Notes: generated by a model from the sequence alone, not told the origin. A stretch of DNA of 64,000 nucleotides from JAAFHB01 sp963675995 (GCA_963675995.2 CAXXIY010000002.1:124001-188000), one strand, 5' to 3'. Shown: positions 37,333-46,433, counted from the stretch's first letter. Program-made: numbers and translations.

Positions 37333-38394
37333 TCATTCGATAATTTTTTTGAATAATTCGATATAACTTTTCACATTTTCTTTCCAGGTATACTTCATTG
37401 AATGTTGTCTTAAAATAGAGGGGCGTTTTGAATCGTGATAAAAATCGTCAATTTTTTCCAGAAAAAAGCAACTCATTTCACCAGGTTCAAACGTTTCCCA
37501 ATAATAGGCTTTATCTTCACTCACTTCTGGAATACTCGAATAGGTGGAAGCAAATACAGGTTTGCCAAACCGCATGGCTTCGACCGGAGGAAAACCCATC
37601 CCTTCAAATTTTGAAGGGAAAAGTACTGCTTTACAATTGTTATACATCCAGAATTTATCCTCTTCCGAAATTAATCCGGGCAAAAATATCCGGTTTTGCA
37701 AACCAAGGGCTTTTATTTTTTGTTCCAGCTCTTCGGAATAGGGGCCAGATTTATTCCCTGCAATGATCAGCTTATAATTTTCGGGCAAACGTTGTATAAA
37801 ATCGATCAGGACATGATAATTCTTTTTCATACGAACTACACCTACCGAGAACAGTAAATCACCTTCCGGGGCAAATACCGGTTTTTGAACATTTTCAAAG
37901 GTTTTTACCTTTACGCCGCAATATATCACATATATTGGAATATCTCCAACATTAAGATTTTCTCTTACAACACTTTCTGTAAATTTAGAAATTACAGTAA
38001 TTGCTGTCGCCCGGTTTACTTTTTTCTGCAATTGGGCTAACCTTGTTTTTGCTTTTGCTGGAGATTTTTCACCTAGAAAATTTAAATCATTGATTGTTAG
38101 TATATATGGAGTCTTCTTGTCTGATGGGAAATAGGCCGAATCCTGATGGATGGTATACCAGAGGTCATACTTCCTGCAAAGGGTGGGGAAATACCTCCGT
38201 TTTAATGAAACAATTTCATAATCGACATTATTGCCGAAATATCCTTTGAATTTTTTGGGAACCAACAGGGTAAATTTAAATTTTTCATCCCTTATCTGGC
38301 TAATCTCGTTACCAAAAAATTCAGCGACCTGTCCCAGACCGGTATTGAGATCTTTTAGCCGGTCCAAATCAATTAATACGGAATATGGCGTCAT
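37333..38394 (-). CDS. Glycosyltransferase, family 4 type (GT-B)
   Basis: A 353-residue GT-B protein. The C-terminal half has LLFSVGVVRMKKN and FPSKFEGMGFPPVEAMRFGKPV, the nucleotide-sugar site with its two conserved Glu. The N-terminal half is divergent (starts SVLIDLDRLKDLNTGLGQVAEF). One base separates it from the next gene upstream, so translation is likely coupled. Sugar and linkage are unknown. Confidence 0.85.
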   Translation of the reverse strand: MTPYSVLIDLDRLKDLNTGLGQVAEFFGNEISQIRDEKFKFTLLVPKKFKGYFGNNVDYEIVSLKRRYFPTLCRKYDLWYTIHQDSAYFPSDKKTPYILTINDLNFLGEKSPAKAKTRLAQLQKKVNRATAITVISKFTESVVRENLNVGDIPIYVIYCGVKVKTFENVQKPVFAPEGDLLFSVGVVRMKKNYHVLIDFIQRLPENYKLIIAGNKSGPYSEELEQKIKALGLQNRIFLPGLISEEDKFWMYNNCKAVLFPSKFEGMGFPPVEAMRFGKPVFASTYSSIPEVSEDKAYYWETFEPGEMSCFFLEKIDDFYHDSKRPSILRQHSMKYTWKENVKSYIELFKKIIE

Positions 38395-38395
38395 A

Positions 38396-39157
38396 TTATA
38401 GTTTTCCGGTTTTGTATAATTGCCTGAGTTTTATATATTTTGTAAAAGTGGCAAATGCGTTGATAAGACAGATGACTACCCCGTAATAACCGTCCAGAAA
38501 GCCAAGTTTAAAGAAAAAACCTTGAATAAAATTGTAAAAAGGTTTAAATAGGATGCCAATAACTCCTATTTTACGATTTTCAGCGAATAATTTTCTTGCA
38601 GAAAGAGAGGTGAAATTATTAAACTGACGGATATGCCCCTCTATCGAATCATAGGTATAATGCAAGATATGCCCTTTCAAATATCCAATTTTGGCGCCTT
38701 CGGTCATTTGCACATTTTCATGGATATAAAGCCCTTCCCATCTCCCCTTATCACTGCGAAACAGGCGGAGCTTTCTGTCAGGATACCAGGCGCCGTGACG
38801 AATCCATTTACCACAGTAACAATTCATCCTGTTCATGAAGTAGCCGTCGAAATCAGGTTTTTCCTTTGCTTTTAATATCGACTGGCAAAGGGTTTGATCA
38901 ATCGTTTCATCTGCATCAAGCGACAAAATGAATTTAGATTTAGCCAGCGTAATTGCATAATTTTTTTGAGTAACATAATCTTTAAACGGGTGTTCGAAAA
39001 ATTGCACCTTCAGACTGAGACAGATTTCTTTGGTTTTGTCTGTTGAAAAAGAATCAACAACCACAATCTCATCTGCAATCCGGATAACTGAATTGATGCA
39101 CCGTGCAATAGTCAGTTCCTCGTTTAAAGTGATGATTACTACAGAAATGCTACTCAT
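38396..39157 (-). CDS. Glycosyltransferase, family 2, WaaE/KdtX-like
   Basis: A 253-residue GT-A protein: SVVIITLNEELTIARCINS at the start, VVVDSFSTDKT, the D-x-D-like SLDADETID near residue 95 and a WEGLYIHENV segment in the acceptor half. The ITLNEE signature and length match LPS core glucosyltransferases of the WaaE/KdtX type. A hydrophobic C-terminal helix may bind the membrane. It is flanked by 1-base gaps on both sides in the operon. Confidence 0.88.
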   Translation of the reverse strand: MSSISVVIITLNEELTIARCINSVIRIADEIVVVDSFSTDKTKEICLSLKVQFFEHPFKDYVTQKNYAITLAKSKFILSLDADETIDQTLCQSILKAKEKPDFDGYFMNRMNCYCGKWIRHGAWYPDRKLRLFRSDKGRWEGLYIHENVQMTEGAKIGYLKGHILHYTYDSIEGHIRQFNNFTSLSARKLFAENRKIGVIGILFKPFYNFIQGFFFKLGFLDGYYGVVICLINAFATFTKYIKLRQLYKTGKL

Positions 39158-39158
39158 A

Positions 39159-40253
39159 TTAGTTAAAGAAATTTAGTATCTGTGATGTAATAAACTGAAC
39201 ATCTTCATTACTAAGGTCCGGAAAACTGGGCAAATTGATCCCACGGGAACTGATATCTGATGCAACAGGAAAATCAGTGCGGGCAAATTTCGAGTACATC
39301 GGCATGGTATGTACCGGAAAGAACAGCGGACGCGTTTCAATCCCAGATTGACTTAAAAAGTCTCTTAGGTCATTACGTTGTCGGGCATGAGGAATAAGTA
39401 TTGAACACATCCAATAAGAATTAAAGGTGTTCTCTTCCTGACCATGAAACTCAATACACGTATTTTTAAAGGCCTTTCCATAAAGTGATGCAATGCGGAT
39501 TTTATTAGCCATTATTTCGTCAATCCGCTCTAACTGAGCTAATCCGATAGCCGCACAAATGTTGGTCATTCTGAAATTGTATCCTACTGCATCATGCCAA
39601 TAAAGAAGATCCGAAATTCCCTGATTCTTAATATTCTTTGCCCTGTCAATCAACTCTTTTGAATTTGAAACCACCATACCTCCTTCTCCGGTTGTAATGG
39701 TTTTATTGCCAAAGAAGCTGTAGGCTGCGATATCTCCAAATGTACCTGCATGCCTTTTGTGATATTTAGTTCCAATAGCCTCGGCGCAATCTTCAATCAG
39801 AAAAAGGTGATGACGGCTGCAAATATCAACTAAAGCGTCCATCTCGCACGAATGCCCATAGAGGTGAGGAACCATAATGGCTTTGGTCCTGGAGGTGATT
39901 TTCAGCTCCACATCAAGGTAATCCATTTGCCAGGTTTGTGGTAACGAATCAACAAACACAGGCGTTGCTCCGACATAAGCAATAGAATTTACAGATGCAA
40001 TATAGGTAAATGTAGGAACAATAACCTCATCTCCAGGTTGAATATCTAAAACCAGCAAGGCAAGATGTAAGGCAACTGTTCCGTTACAAACAGTGGTAGC
40101 ATAGCCCACATTCAGATATTCGGCAAATTGTGTTTCAAAATTGGTAATATATTTTCCTTTCGACGAAATCCAGGTCGATTCTATACACTCCGTCACATAC
40201 TTTAATTCATTCCCTTTCAAAGAAGGTTGATAAACAGGGTATTTTATTTCCAT
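39159..40253 (-). CDS. DegT-family sugar aminotransferase, likely GDP-perosamine synthase
   Basis: A PLP-dependent enzyme of 364 residues (DegT/DnrJ/EryC1/StrS). Key parts: STWISSKGKYI, VCNGTVALHLAL, GDEVIVPTFTYIASVN, LIEDCAEAIGTKY and the PLP lysine in FFGNKTITTGEGG. These segments are close to what I recall of GDP-perosamine synthases, which transfer an amino group from glutamate to C4 of the Gmd product. Gmd is in the same operon. Related enzymes make other 4-amino sugars, so product identity is inferred. First gene of the leftward operon. Confidence 0.85.
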   Translation of the reverse strand: MEIKYPVYQPSLKGNELKYVTECIESTWISSKGKYITNFETQFAEYLNVGYATTVCNGTVALHLALLVLDIQPGDEVIVPTFTYIASVNSIAYVGATPVFVDSLPQTWQMDYLDVELKITSRTKAIMVPHLYGHSCEMDALVDICSRHHLFLIEDCAEAIGTKYHKRHAGTFGDIAAYSFFGNKTITTGEGGMVVSNSKELIDRAKNIKNQGISDLLYWHDAVGYNFRMTNICAAIGLAQLERIDEIMANKIRIASLYGKAFKNTCIEFHGQEENTFNSYWMCSILIPHARQRNDLRDFLSQSGIETRPLFFPVHTMPMYSKFARTDFPVASDISSRGINLPSFPDLSNEDVQFITSQILNFFN

Positions 40254-40319
40254 TTTGTCGGTTAGTATTTATTGCTCTTTATTAATTGGCTTGACTTACT
40301 CCTATCTATTTCGCTGTAA

Positions 40320-40349
40320 TTGGAAAGAACAAATAATAATTTAGCTTTG
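40320..40349 (+). promoter_or_regulatory. Promoter of the FkbM methyltransferase gene
   Basis: TTG (40320-40322), 19 bases and TAGCTTTG (40342-40349): a complete Bacteroidota promoter, 44 bases before the ATG at 40394. Confidence 0.6.
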
Positions 40350-40393
40350 TTCTTCATTTTATCAGACTGCAAAAATAACAAACTTTGATTCTT

Positions 40394-41218
40394 ATGATTG
40401 ACTATTTTATCAAATCGCTAAAAAGGAAGATTGCGAGAAGATTTACTAAAAAATATCCTGTCAGGATAAACACGTTTGAAGTTGGGGATTTTGGGAAAGT
40501 CAGGTTTTCCTATTGGGAAAATCCACTTGTCAGGAATGAACCTTTATCTGTTGACGAGGTGAATTTTTTTGGCAGATTTCTCAAAGAGGGCGATCTGGCA
40601 ATTGATATCGGAGCAAATATTGGGCATGAATCTGTTCAGATGGCTTTAATTACTGGAAAAACCGGTTTAACCTTGTCTTTTGATCCAAATCCGTATGTCT
40701 ATGAAATTCTTGCTAAAAACGCGCAGATAAACGCAGATAAAATCAATATTTCGACACATAATGTGGCGATTACAGATAAGGAAGAGGAGTTTTATTATTA
40801 TTCTTCGGAAGCATCATTCTGTAACGGAGGTATATCCAGTGAAAAAAATAAAAGCCATGGGAAATTTACATTTAAGGATAAAATTAAGGGTGTTGTGTTG
40901 GAACCATTTTTAGAAAATAACTACCCTGGTTTTGCCGAAAAGCTTAAATTGGTAAAAATAGATACCGAAGGTTATGATACTGTAATCCTTAAGTCAATCT
41001 CCGGCTTACTTTCAAAGTACAAACCGGTGGTTATTACAGAATGCTTCTTCAGGAACGGCAGGGAACAACGATTTGAACATTATAATTTATTGAAAGAGAT
41101 GGGGTATTCGCTTTTCTATGTTTCTGAATTTAGCATTGCTGCAGAAATTATTCCTATAGAGTCAGAGCAGGATATGTTAAGATGGAAACATTTTGATCTG
41201 TTTGCGATCATTGCCTGA
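40394..41218 (+). CDS. FkbM-family SAM methyltransferase
   Basis: The 274-residue protein carries the SAM-binding motif AIDIGANIGHESVQM near residue 70, SFDPNPYVYEIL and KIDTEGYDTVILKS, all characteristic of FkbM methyltransferases. Members O-methylate sugars or polyketides; the polysaccharide genes around it suggest sugar methylation. Start at the ATG at 40394; the open frame begins three codons earlier at a TTG. A second, broken FkbM gene follows after 50 bases. Confidence 0.88.
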   Translation: MIDYFIKSLKRKIARRFTKKYPVRINTFEVGDFGKVRFSYWENPLVRNEPLSVDEVNFFGRFLKEGDLAIDIGANIGHESVQMALITGKTGLTLSFDPNPYVYEILAKNAQINADKINISTHNVAITDKEEEFYYYSSEASFCNGGISSEKNKSHGKFTFKDKIKGVVLEPFLENNYPGFAEKLKLVKIDTEGYDTVILKSISGLLSKYKPVVITECFFRNGREQRFEHYNLLKEMGYSLFYVSEFSIAAEIIPIESEQDMLRWKHFDLFAIIA

Positions 41219-41268
41219 TTGTCTGATTAATAAAAGTATTTTTTAAATTATTGATACCTAACCCACCT

Positions 41269-42188
41269 ATGAATCTTATCACTTTGCGATTGCTTAAAAC
41301 TTTGTTACCTAAATTTATCTACAAAAGAATTCTCACCCGAAAAGTTCGGAATTCGGTACTCGGTTATTACCGTACCCATCATGACATCCCATCGGAGGAG
41401 GTCCAAAGGATTTTGGATTATTTAAAAAACAAACCGATTACGGTATTTCCATATTATGAATTGGATCAGTATGTTGCATCTGATGTAGAGGTCCACGAAG
41501 ATAAGAAGAAAGGGTTGCGATATGTCTTACTCGATGGCAAAAGGCTATATTTTAAGCGGCGATGGAGTAAAAACAGGATTAGAAAAACGTTTAACGGATT
41601 TCCAAAGTGTCCCCATTGCTATGAAAACGAACGTTGAGGAAAGAGCAGGATCCAAAGTGTCCCCATTGCTATGAAAACGAACGTTTCAGAGTGGAGGAGG
41701 GGGATGTCCTTCTTGATATTGGGGCAGCAGAAGGTAATTTTGCTTTAAGCGCTGTCGATAGGGTGGCGCGAATAATCCTTTTTGAAAGTAATAAGGAATG
41801 GATTGAAGCGTTGAACGCCACTTTTGAGCCTTGGAAAGAGAAAGTAACCATAGTAAATAAATTTGTTGGCGATGTGACTAACTCAGAATGTACAACACTA
41901 GATGATTACATTTCGGAAGATGAAAAAATATCGTTTCTGAAAATTGATGTTGAAGGCGCCGAATCAAAGTTGTTAAATGGTTGCAGAAGAATTCTTCAGG
42001 AAAGGTCCCCTCTTAAGGTTGCAATCTGCACCTATCACAAGCAGCAGGATGAACAGGAGTTCAGTGCGTTTTTAACCCGTTTTGGATTTGAGACAACCCA
42101 TTCAAATGGTTATATGCTTCTTTATCATGATAAAAAAATTGAGGCGCCTTTTTTAAGACGGGGCCTGATCAGGGCAATGAAGCATTAA
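41269..42188 (+). pseudogene. FkbM-family methyltransferase gene split by a 50-bp duplication
   Basis: Two frames cover one gene: 41269-41637 ends with ...KCPHCYENER and a TGA, and a second frame (open from 41634) repeats KCPHCYENER and goes on with the SAM motif LLDIGAAEGNFAL and KIDVEGAESKLL of FkbM enzymes. A 35-base segment is present twice (41601-41635, 41651-41685) with 15 unrelated bases between. Removing 50 bases restores one continuous frame of 289 codons. As written, the SAM domain is cut off from the N-terminal 118 residues. The second frame could start at the TTG overlapping the stop (TTGA) or at a GTG further in. It may be a true mutation, a phase-variable state or an assembly error. 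Confidence 0.8.
41601..41685. repeat. 35-bp direct repeat, period 50
   Basis: Copies at 41601-41635 and 41651-41685 are identical (beginning TCCAAAGTGTCCCC). The 15-base interval is GAGGAAAGAGCAGGA. Because 50 is not a multiple of three, the extra unit shifts the frame of the methyltransferase gene. Confidence 0.95.
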
Positions 42189-42233
42189 TTACGATTGCTG
42201 ACATTTATTAGCAAAATTGTCGTTACCACCCTC

Positions 42234-42241
42234 TAACTTTG
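42234..42241 (+). promoter_or_regulatory. -7 box of pruA
   Basis: TAACTTTG, 59 bases before the pruA ATG. The nearest TTG is only 14 bases upstream, shorter than the usual spacing. Confidence 0.35.
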
Positions 42242-42300
42242 CAGTAAAATTAAATGTGTTCAAAATTTCGTTATTCTGAGCAATCTAAAAATGTACTGCG

Positions 42301-43938
42301 ATGTCAAAAGGATTTTATAATGTCCCTATTCCTCATAATGAGCCGGTAAAGAGCTATAAACCTGGTTCGCCCGAACGGGAGGAACTCAAAGCAATGATTT
42401 ATGAACTCCGTTCAGAAGTGAGAGAGCTTCCGATGTTTATTGGAGGGAAGGAGATTAAAAGTTCACGGAAAGTTGAAATACATCCTCCGCATGATATTCA
42501 CCACCTGCTCGGTTATTTTTATCAGGGTGATGAATCGCATGTGACACTTGCCATAGATGCAGCGCTTGCTGCCCGATCAGCCTGGGCAGAGCTTGCGTGG
42601 CAGCATCGGGCATCCATATTCTTAAAAGCAGCCGATCTGTTGGCAGGCCCCTACCGGGCAAAACTAAATGCTGCAACAATGCTGGGGCAATCAAAAAATG
42701 CTTACCAGGCCGAGATTGATGCTGCATGTGAACTTGCTGATTTTTACAGGTATGGCGTAAAATGTATGACCCAGATCTATGAAATGCAGCCTGAATCTAA
42801 TCCAGGTATGTGGAATTACAACGAATTCCGCCCCCTTGAGGGATTTGTGTTTGCTTTGACACCGTTTAATTTTACCTCCATAGCCGGTAATCTACCCGTC
42901 GCCCCCGCCATGATGGGTAATGTTTGTGTCTGGAAACCTGCAAAAACAGCGGTTTATTCAGCTGCAGTCATTATGGAAATTCTGAAAGAGGCTGGTCTCC
43001 CTGATGGCGTGATTAACCTTGTTTTCGTCTCAGGCCCTGCTGCAGGAAAGATTATATTTAGTCACCCCGATTTTGCCGGAATTCACTTCACCGGATCTAC
43101 AGGTGTCTTTCAGGATATATGGAGGAGTATAGGTGAGAATATTTTTCGTTATAAATCTTATCCGCGGATCGTTGGAGAGACTGGAGGTAAAGACTTTATT
43201 TTTGCCGATCCGACAGCTGATACCAGCGCCCTTGCAACAGCCATTGTTCGAGGTGCCTTTGAATATCAGGGGCAAAAATGTTCCGCTGCTTCACGGGTTT
43301 ATGTGCCGGCTTCGATATGGGAAAAAACATGGGAAGCAGCTGTTTCGCAGCTGAAGAAGATGAAAATGGGACCTCCGGAAGATTTCACCAACTTTATAAA
43401 CGCAGTCATTGATGAAACATCGTTTGATAAACTGAAAGGTTTTATCGACAGGGCACGTGATAGTGAGGATGCTGAGGTGATCTTTGGAGGGAATTGCGAG
43501 AAATCACAAGGGTATTTTATCCAACCTACTGTGATCCGTGCAAAAAAAGCCGATTACATCACCATGAAGGAGGAGCTTTTTGGACCTGTTGTCACGATTT
43601 TTGTTTATGATGATAATCAGATCGATGAAACACTTACTTTGGTGGATACTACTTCGGTTTATGCCCTTACCGGTGCAATTTTTTCGCAAAACCGCTATTC
43701 GATTGAACAGATGACCAAAAGGCTGAGCAATGCAGCAGGCAATTTCTATATCAATGATAAACCAACAGGTGCGGTCGTCGGACAACAACCATTTGGCGGA
43801 GCAAGGGGTTCGGGAACCAACGATAAAGCAGGCTCTGTTTTCAACATGCTTCGGTGGGTCTCTATCCGGACCATCAAAGAGACTTTTGTGCCAGCTACTG
43901 ATTTTTTATACCCTAACTTTTTCCCGGATGTGGATTAA
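42301..43938 (+). CDS. pruA: L-glutamate gamma-semialdehyde (P5C) dehydrogenase
   Basis: Oxidises the product of proline dehydrogenase to glutamate with NAD. The 545-residue aldehyde dehydrogenase has FALTPFNFTSIAGNLP, the cofactor loop FTGSTGVFQ, the general-base region VGETGGKDF and the catalytic Cys in QGQKCSAASR, with TNDKAGS near the C-terminus. The N-terminal extension marks the monofunctional P5C dehydrogenase group. The proline dehydrogenase gene is at 26391, 15 kb away. Confidence 0.95.
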   Translation: MSKGFYNVPIPHNEPVKSYKPGSPEREELKAMIYELRSEVRELPMFIGGKEIKSSRKVEIHPPHDIHHLLGYFYQGDESHVTLAIDAALAARSAWAELAWQHRASIFLKAADLLAGPYRAKLNAATMLGQSKNAYQAEIDAACELADFYRYGVKCMTQIYEMQPESNPGMWNYNEFRPLEGFVFALTPFNFTSIAGNLPVAPAMMGNVCVWKPAKTAVYSAAVIMEILKEAGLPDGVINLVFVSGPAAGKIIFSHPDFAGIHFTGSTGVFQDIWRSIGENIFRYKSYPRIVGETGGKDFIFADPTADTSALATAIVRGAFEYQGQKCSAASRVYVPASIWEKTWEAAVSQLKKMKMGPPEDFTNFINAVIDETSFDKLKGFIDRARDSEDAEVIFGGNCEKSQGYFIQPTVIRAKKADYITMKEELFGPVVTIFVYDDNQIDETLTLVDTTSVYALTGAIFSQNRYSIEQMTKRLSNAAGNFYINDKPTGAVVGQQPFGGARGSGTNDKAGSVFNMLRWVSIRTIKETFVPATDFLYPNFFPDVD

Positions 43939-44090
43939 AGTTACAGGGAATAACTGGTCAAATTAAATTGTTTCAGAAATGATGCGTCTCATATTCAGTA
44001 ATATGTATGACGGACGATAAATTATAACTGATTCTCCTTTTTATTTTGTCGGGGAATCTGTTATTTTGTAATTTAATTGATGAGTTTAAG

Positions 44091-44393
44091 ATGAAACCGA
44101 TTATACCAAGAACCATATTCAAAACCTTTACAAACAAATACTTGGTTGCATTTGTGGTTTTTAGTTTCTGGATGATCTTCATTGACGAACATAACATTCT
44201 GTTTATGAGGCAGAATCTGAATAAACTGAAAAGATATAGGGTTGAAAGTAGCTATTATAAAGCGAAGATTCTAGCGGATAGCGAGCGTTTAAAAGAACTT
44301 CAGAGCAGCTCAAAAAATCTTGAGAAATTTGCCCGTGAGCAGTTTTTAATGAAGAAAAAGAACGAAGATATCTTCGTGATTATTGAAAAATAG
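44091..44393 (+). CDS. Septum formation initiator family protein (DivIC/FtsB-like)
   Basis: A 100-residue bitopic membrane protein: short basic cytoplasmic N-terminus, one membrane helix (about 14-32, YLVAFVVFSFWMIFI), then a coiled coil and the conserved FAREQFLMKKKNEDIFVI end of the FtsB/DivIC family. With FtsL and FtsQ/DivIB it supports the divisome. Start at the ATG at 44091; the frame is open to a TTG at 44046. It is followed after 14 bases by yqgE. Confidence 0.88.
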   Translation: MKPIIPRTIFKTFTNKYLVAFVVFSFWMIFIDEHNILFMRQNLNKLKRYRVESSYYKAKILADSERLKELQSSSKNLEKFAREQFLMKKKNEDIFVIIEK

Positions 44394-44407
44394 TTAAGAT
44401 TTGAACT

Positions 44408-44992
44408 ATGAAAATCGATTTCGATTTTTTCAAAATACACAGTAAACTCACTCCTCAAAAAGGGAGAATACTTATTTCAGAGCCATTTTTGGCGGGAGAC
44501 TTTTTTAGCCGTTCGACGGTATTACTGGTTGACTATTCTTCATCAGGAGCAGTTGGCTTTATTTTGAATAAACCCTATGAAGCACAGATTAACGAACTTT
44601 TCTCCCTTTCTTCGATTTTTGTTCCTGAAGTGTTTGTTGGAGGCCCTGTGAGTGACGACAGTCTTTTTTATATTCATACACTGGGGGATAAGATTCAGGG
44701 CAGTATTAACATAAAGGATGAATTATTCTGGGGGGGCAACTTTGAAGAGTTGAAGTCGGTAATTTTGTCCGGAAAAGCTAAGGCGGAACAGGTAAAGTTT
44801 TTTGTTGGCTATTCGGGATGGAGCCCGGGACAGCTGGAAGAAGAGATTTCGGGGAACTCGTGGCTCGTTGCAGACGTTGACTCAAAGCGGGTGATGAAAA
44901 GCACCCGGAATTTATGGCTCGAAAGTGTTAAAAAAGCAGGAAGGCATTACGAGACCTGGCTGAATTTTCCCGAAGATCCTAACTCCAATTAA
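44408..44992 (+). CDS. YqgE/AlgH family protein
   Basis: A 194-residue DUF179 protein. Diagnostic parts are GRILISEPFLAGDFFSRS near the N-terminus, GAVGFILNKP near residue 50, VFVGGPVSDDSLFYIHT and the FVGYSGWSPGQLEEEI motif near residue 140. Structures are known but the biochemical function is not. In Bacteroidota the gene is commonly linked to small envelope or housekeeping genes as here. Confidence 0.93.
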   Translation: MKIDFDFFKIHSKLTPQKGRILISEPFLAGDFFSRSTVLLVDYSSSGAVGFILNKPYEAQINELFSLSSIFVPEVFVGGPVSDDSLFYIHTLGDKIQGSINIKDELFWGGNFEELKSVILSGKAKAEQVKFFVGYSGWSPGQLEEEISGNSWLVADVDSKRVMKSTRNLWLESVKKAGRHYETWLNFPEDPNSN

Positions 44993-44994
44993 GT

Positions 44995-45543
44995 TCAGAT
45001 CAAAAACGGAACAAACCTTTTTGTCCGTTTCATGTATTGCCGGTATTTATCTCCAAAATAGGCAATACACTCCTTTTCATCAAATATTGCGGTAAGAACA
45101 AGGAAGAGTGTTCCAATGATAGAAACGATTAATAGAAAAATGGTGGCTTGCTTCAGGAATATACCCCAGGTCAGAAAAAGCAATGAAGAATAGAGTGGAT
45201 GTCTGATCTGTTTATAAATGCCTGTTTCAATAAGTTCTGAAGTCTTTTCAAACTGATAAAGTGTTTTTTCACCACTACGTTCATCGCTTTTTCTCCCCTT
45301 TTTGAGCTGGATCACTCCTGTTATCACCAGATAAACCGAAAAGAAAAGGAAAGTCCATGAAATGAGCTGTGGAATTTCTGAAGGGTCATCAAACCAATAA
45401 CTGATATTCGATACCAGCAGCCAAATTATACATTCCCAGCTGAAAAAACGGTAAAATCCATGGCTTTTAATATTAAATAAGGTTCGCCACGACAGCATAA
45501 TAATGGGCAAACTTAAAACTCCAAATGTAACTAGTCTTTCCAT
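44995..45543 (-). CDS. Isoprenylcysteine methyltransferase-like membrane protein
   Basis: The 182-residue protein has about five membrane helices and the C-terminal GIYKQIRHPLYSSLLFLTWG plus EKECIAYFGDKYRQYMKRTKRF motifs shared by isoprenylcysteine and phospholipid methyltransferases (ICMT/PEMT). These use SAM on membrane substrates; bacterial members mostly have no assigned substrate. Convergent with yqgE with only 2 bases between the stops. Confidence 0.85.
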   Translation of the reverse strand: MERLVTFGVLSLPIIMLSWRTLFNIKSHGFYRFFSWECIIWLLVSNISYWFDDPSEIPQLISWTFLFFSVYLVITGVIQLKKGRKSDERSGEKTLYQFEKTSELIETGIYKQIRHPLYSSLLFLTWGIFLKQATIFLLIVSIIGTLFLVLTAIFDEKECIAYFGDKYRQYMKRTKRFVPFLI

Positions 45544-45575
45544 TACTTCTTGTTTTAATTCATATAATAAGTGTG

Positions 45576-46433
45576 TTAGAGATCTTTGAGATTTGGTTTA
45601 CCAGAATTGCTGATGTAATCCTTTCCTAAAATGGATCTCATGGAAGTGCCATTTATAAAATATTCGAAATGTGAGTTATCGACCAGTTTATTATCGCTAA
45701 TAATCCTTCCGCGCTGATCGATCTTCAACCTGTACGCTCTATTCATTATACCAACCGCCTTACCATTTTTATCAACTATTGGCGAACCTACAAAATCGGC
45801 AAAGTTTAAGTATTCCTCAGTTTTAATCCGGATATCATCATCAGCATATTTTTCATTAAGTGCCGTTTCAACATAACCTCTGGTAATTTTTAATTTATTC
45901 ATATTATCATATCCCACTAAAAAAAGGGTGTCCCTGTTCCGAATTCTCCGGACATCCGGTTCCAATGGGATCATCTGCCTGTGAATATTCTTTAAGGCAA
46001 AAGTTAGAATTGGTTTTGAATAGATAAAAACCGAGAAGGTTCTTTCTATTTTGTCTCTAAAAGCGAGCGTATCCATTAAAATGTACTTCGAAGGATCATT
46101 CGGTAAATACATTTTCCACCCTATTAATTCCTTATCAAAATCCTTGATTGACAATATCTGACCATGAGTTAATGTGGATCTGAAAAAATCACGCGCAGTA
46201 CACGCGATTATACCCGTATTGTATTTTATTAGAAATGCAGATCCCCAATCGAGATCTTTGAGGTTCTGAAATGTTGCGTAATTTTTCAGAATTACTTTTT
46301 CCCATTCAATCTTCGATTTTATTTTTTCCACCTCCTGTGCGAATGGCCTTTCTACTATTACCAAAATCAGTAATGAAATCAGCAATGAATGGTTTAGGAG
46401 ACCCCTCTTTTTGACACTAATTCTTATTTTCAC
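45576..46433 (-). CDS. Secreted trypsin-fold protein with altered catalytic residues
   Basis: A 285-residue protein with a signal peptide (about 1-33, cleaved at PFA-Q). The domain starts WGSAFLIKYNTGIIACTARDFF, where chymotrypsin-like proteases have the TAxH motif; Asp stands in the His place. Later FVGSPIVDKNGKAVGIMN matches the Ser-containing GNSGGPL region, with Ser kept in GSP but the preceding Gly-Asp-Ser-Gly context lost. It may be an inactive or unusual serine protease. The only long start is GTG (46433); no ATG is available before the signal. Function unknown. Confidence 0.65.
   Translation of the reverse strand: MKIRISVKKRGLLNHSLLISLLILVIVERPFAQEVEKIKSKIEWEKVILKNYATFQNLKDLDWGSAFLIKYNTGIIACTARDFFRSTLTHGQILSIKDFDKELIGWKMYLPNDPSKYILMDTLAFRDKIERTFSVFIYSKPILTFALKNIHRQMIPLEPDVRRIRNRDTLFLVGYDNMNKLKITRGYVETALNEKYADDDIRIKTEEYLNFADFVGSPIVDKNGKAVGIMNRAYRLKIDQRGRIISDNKLVDNSHFEYFINGTSMRSILGKDYISNSGKPNLKDL

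Noticed and set aside
41634..42188. A separate short methyltransferase gene
   Set aside because: Its first residues repeat those at the end of the preceding frame and the SAM fold lacks its N-terminus; it is the 3' part of one broken gene.
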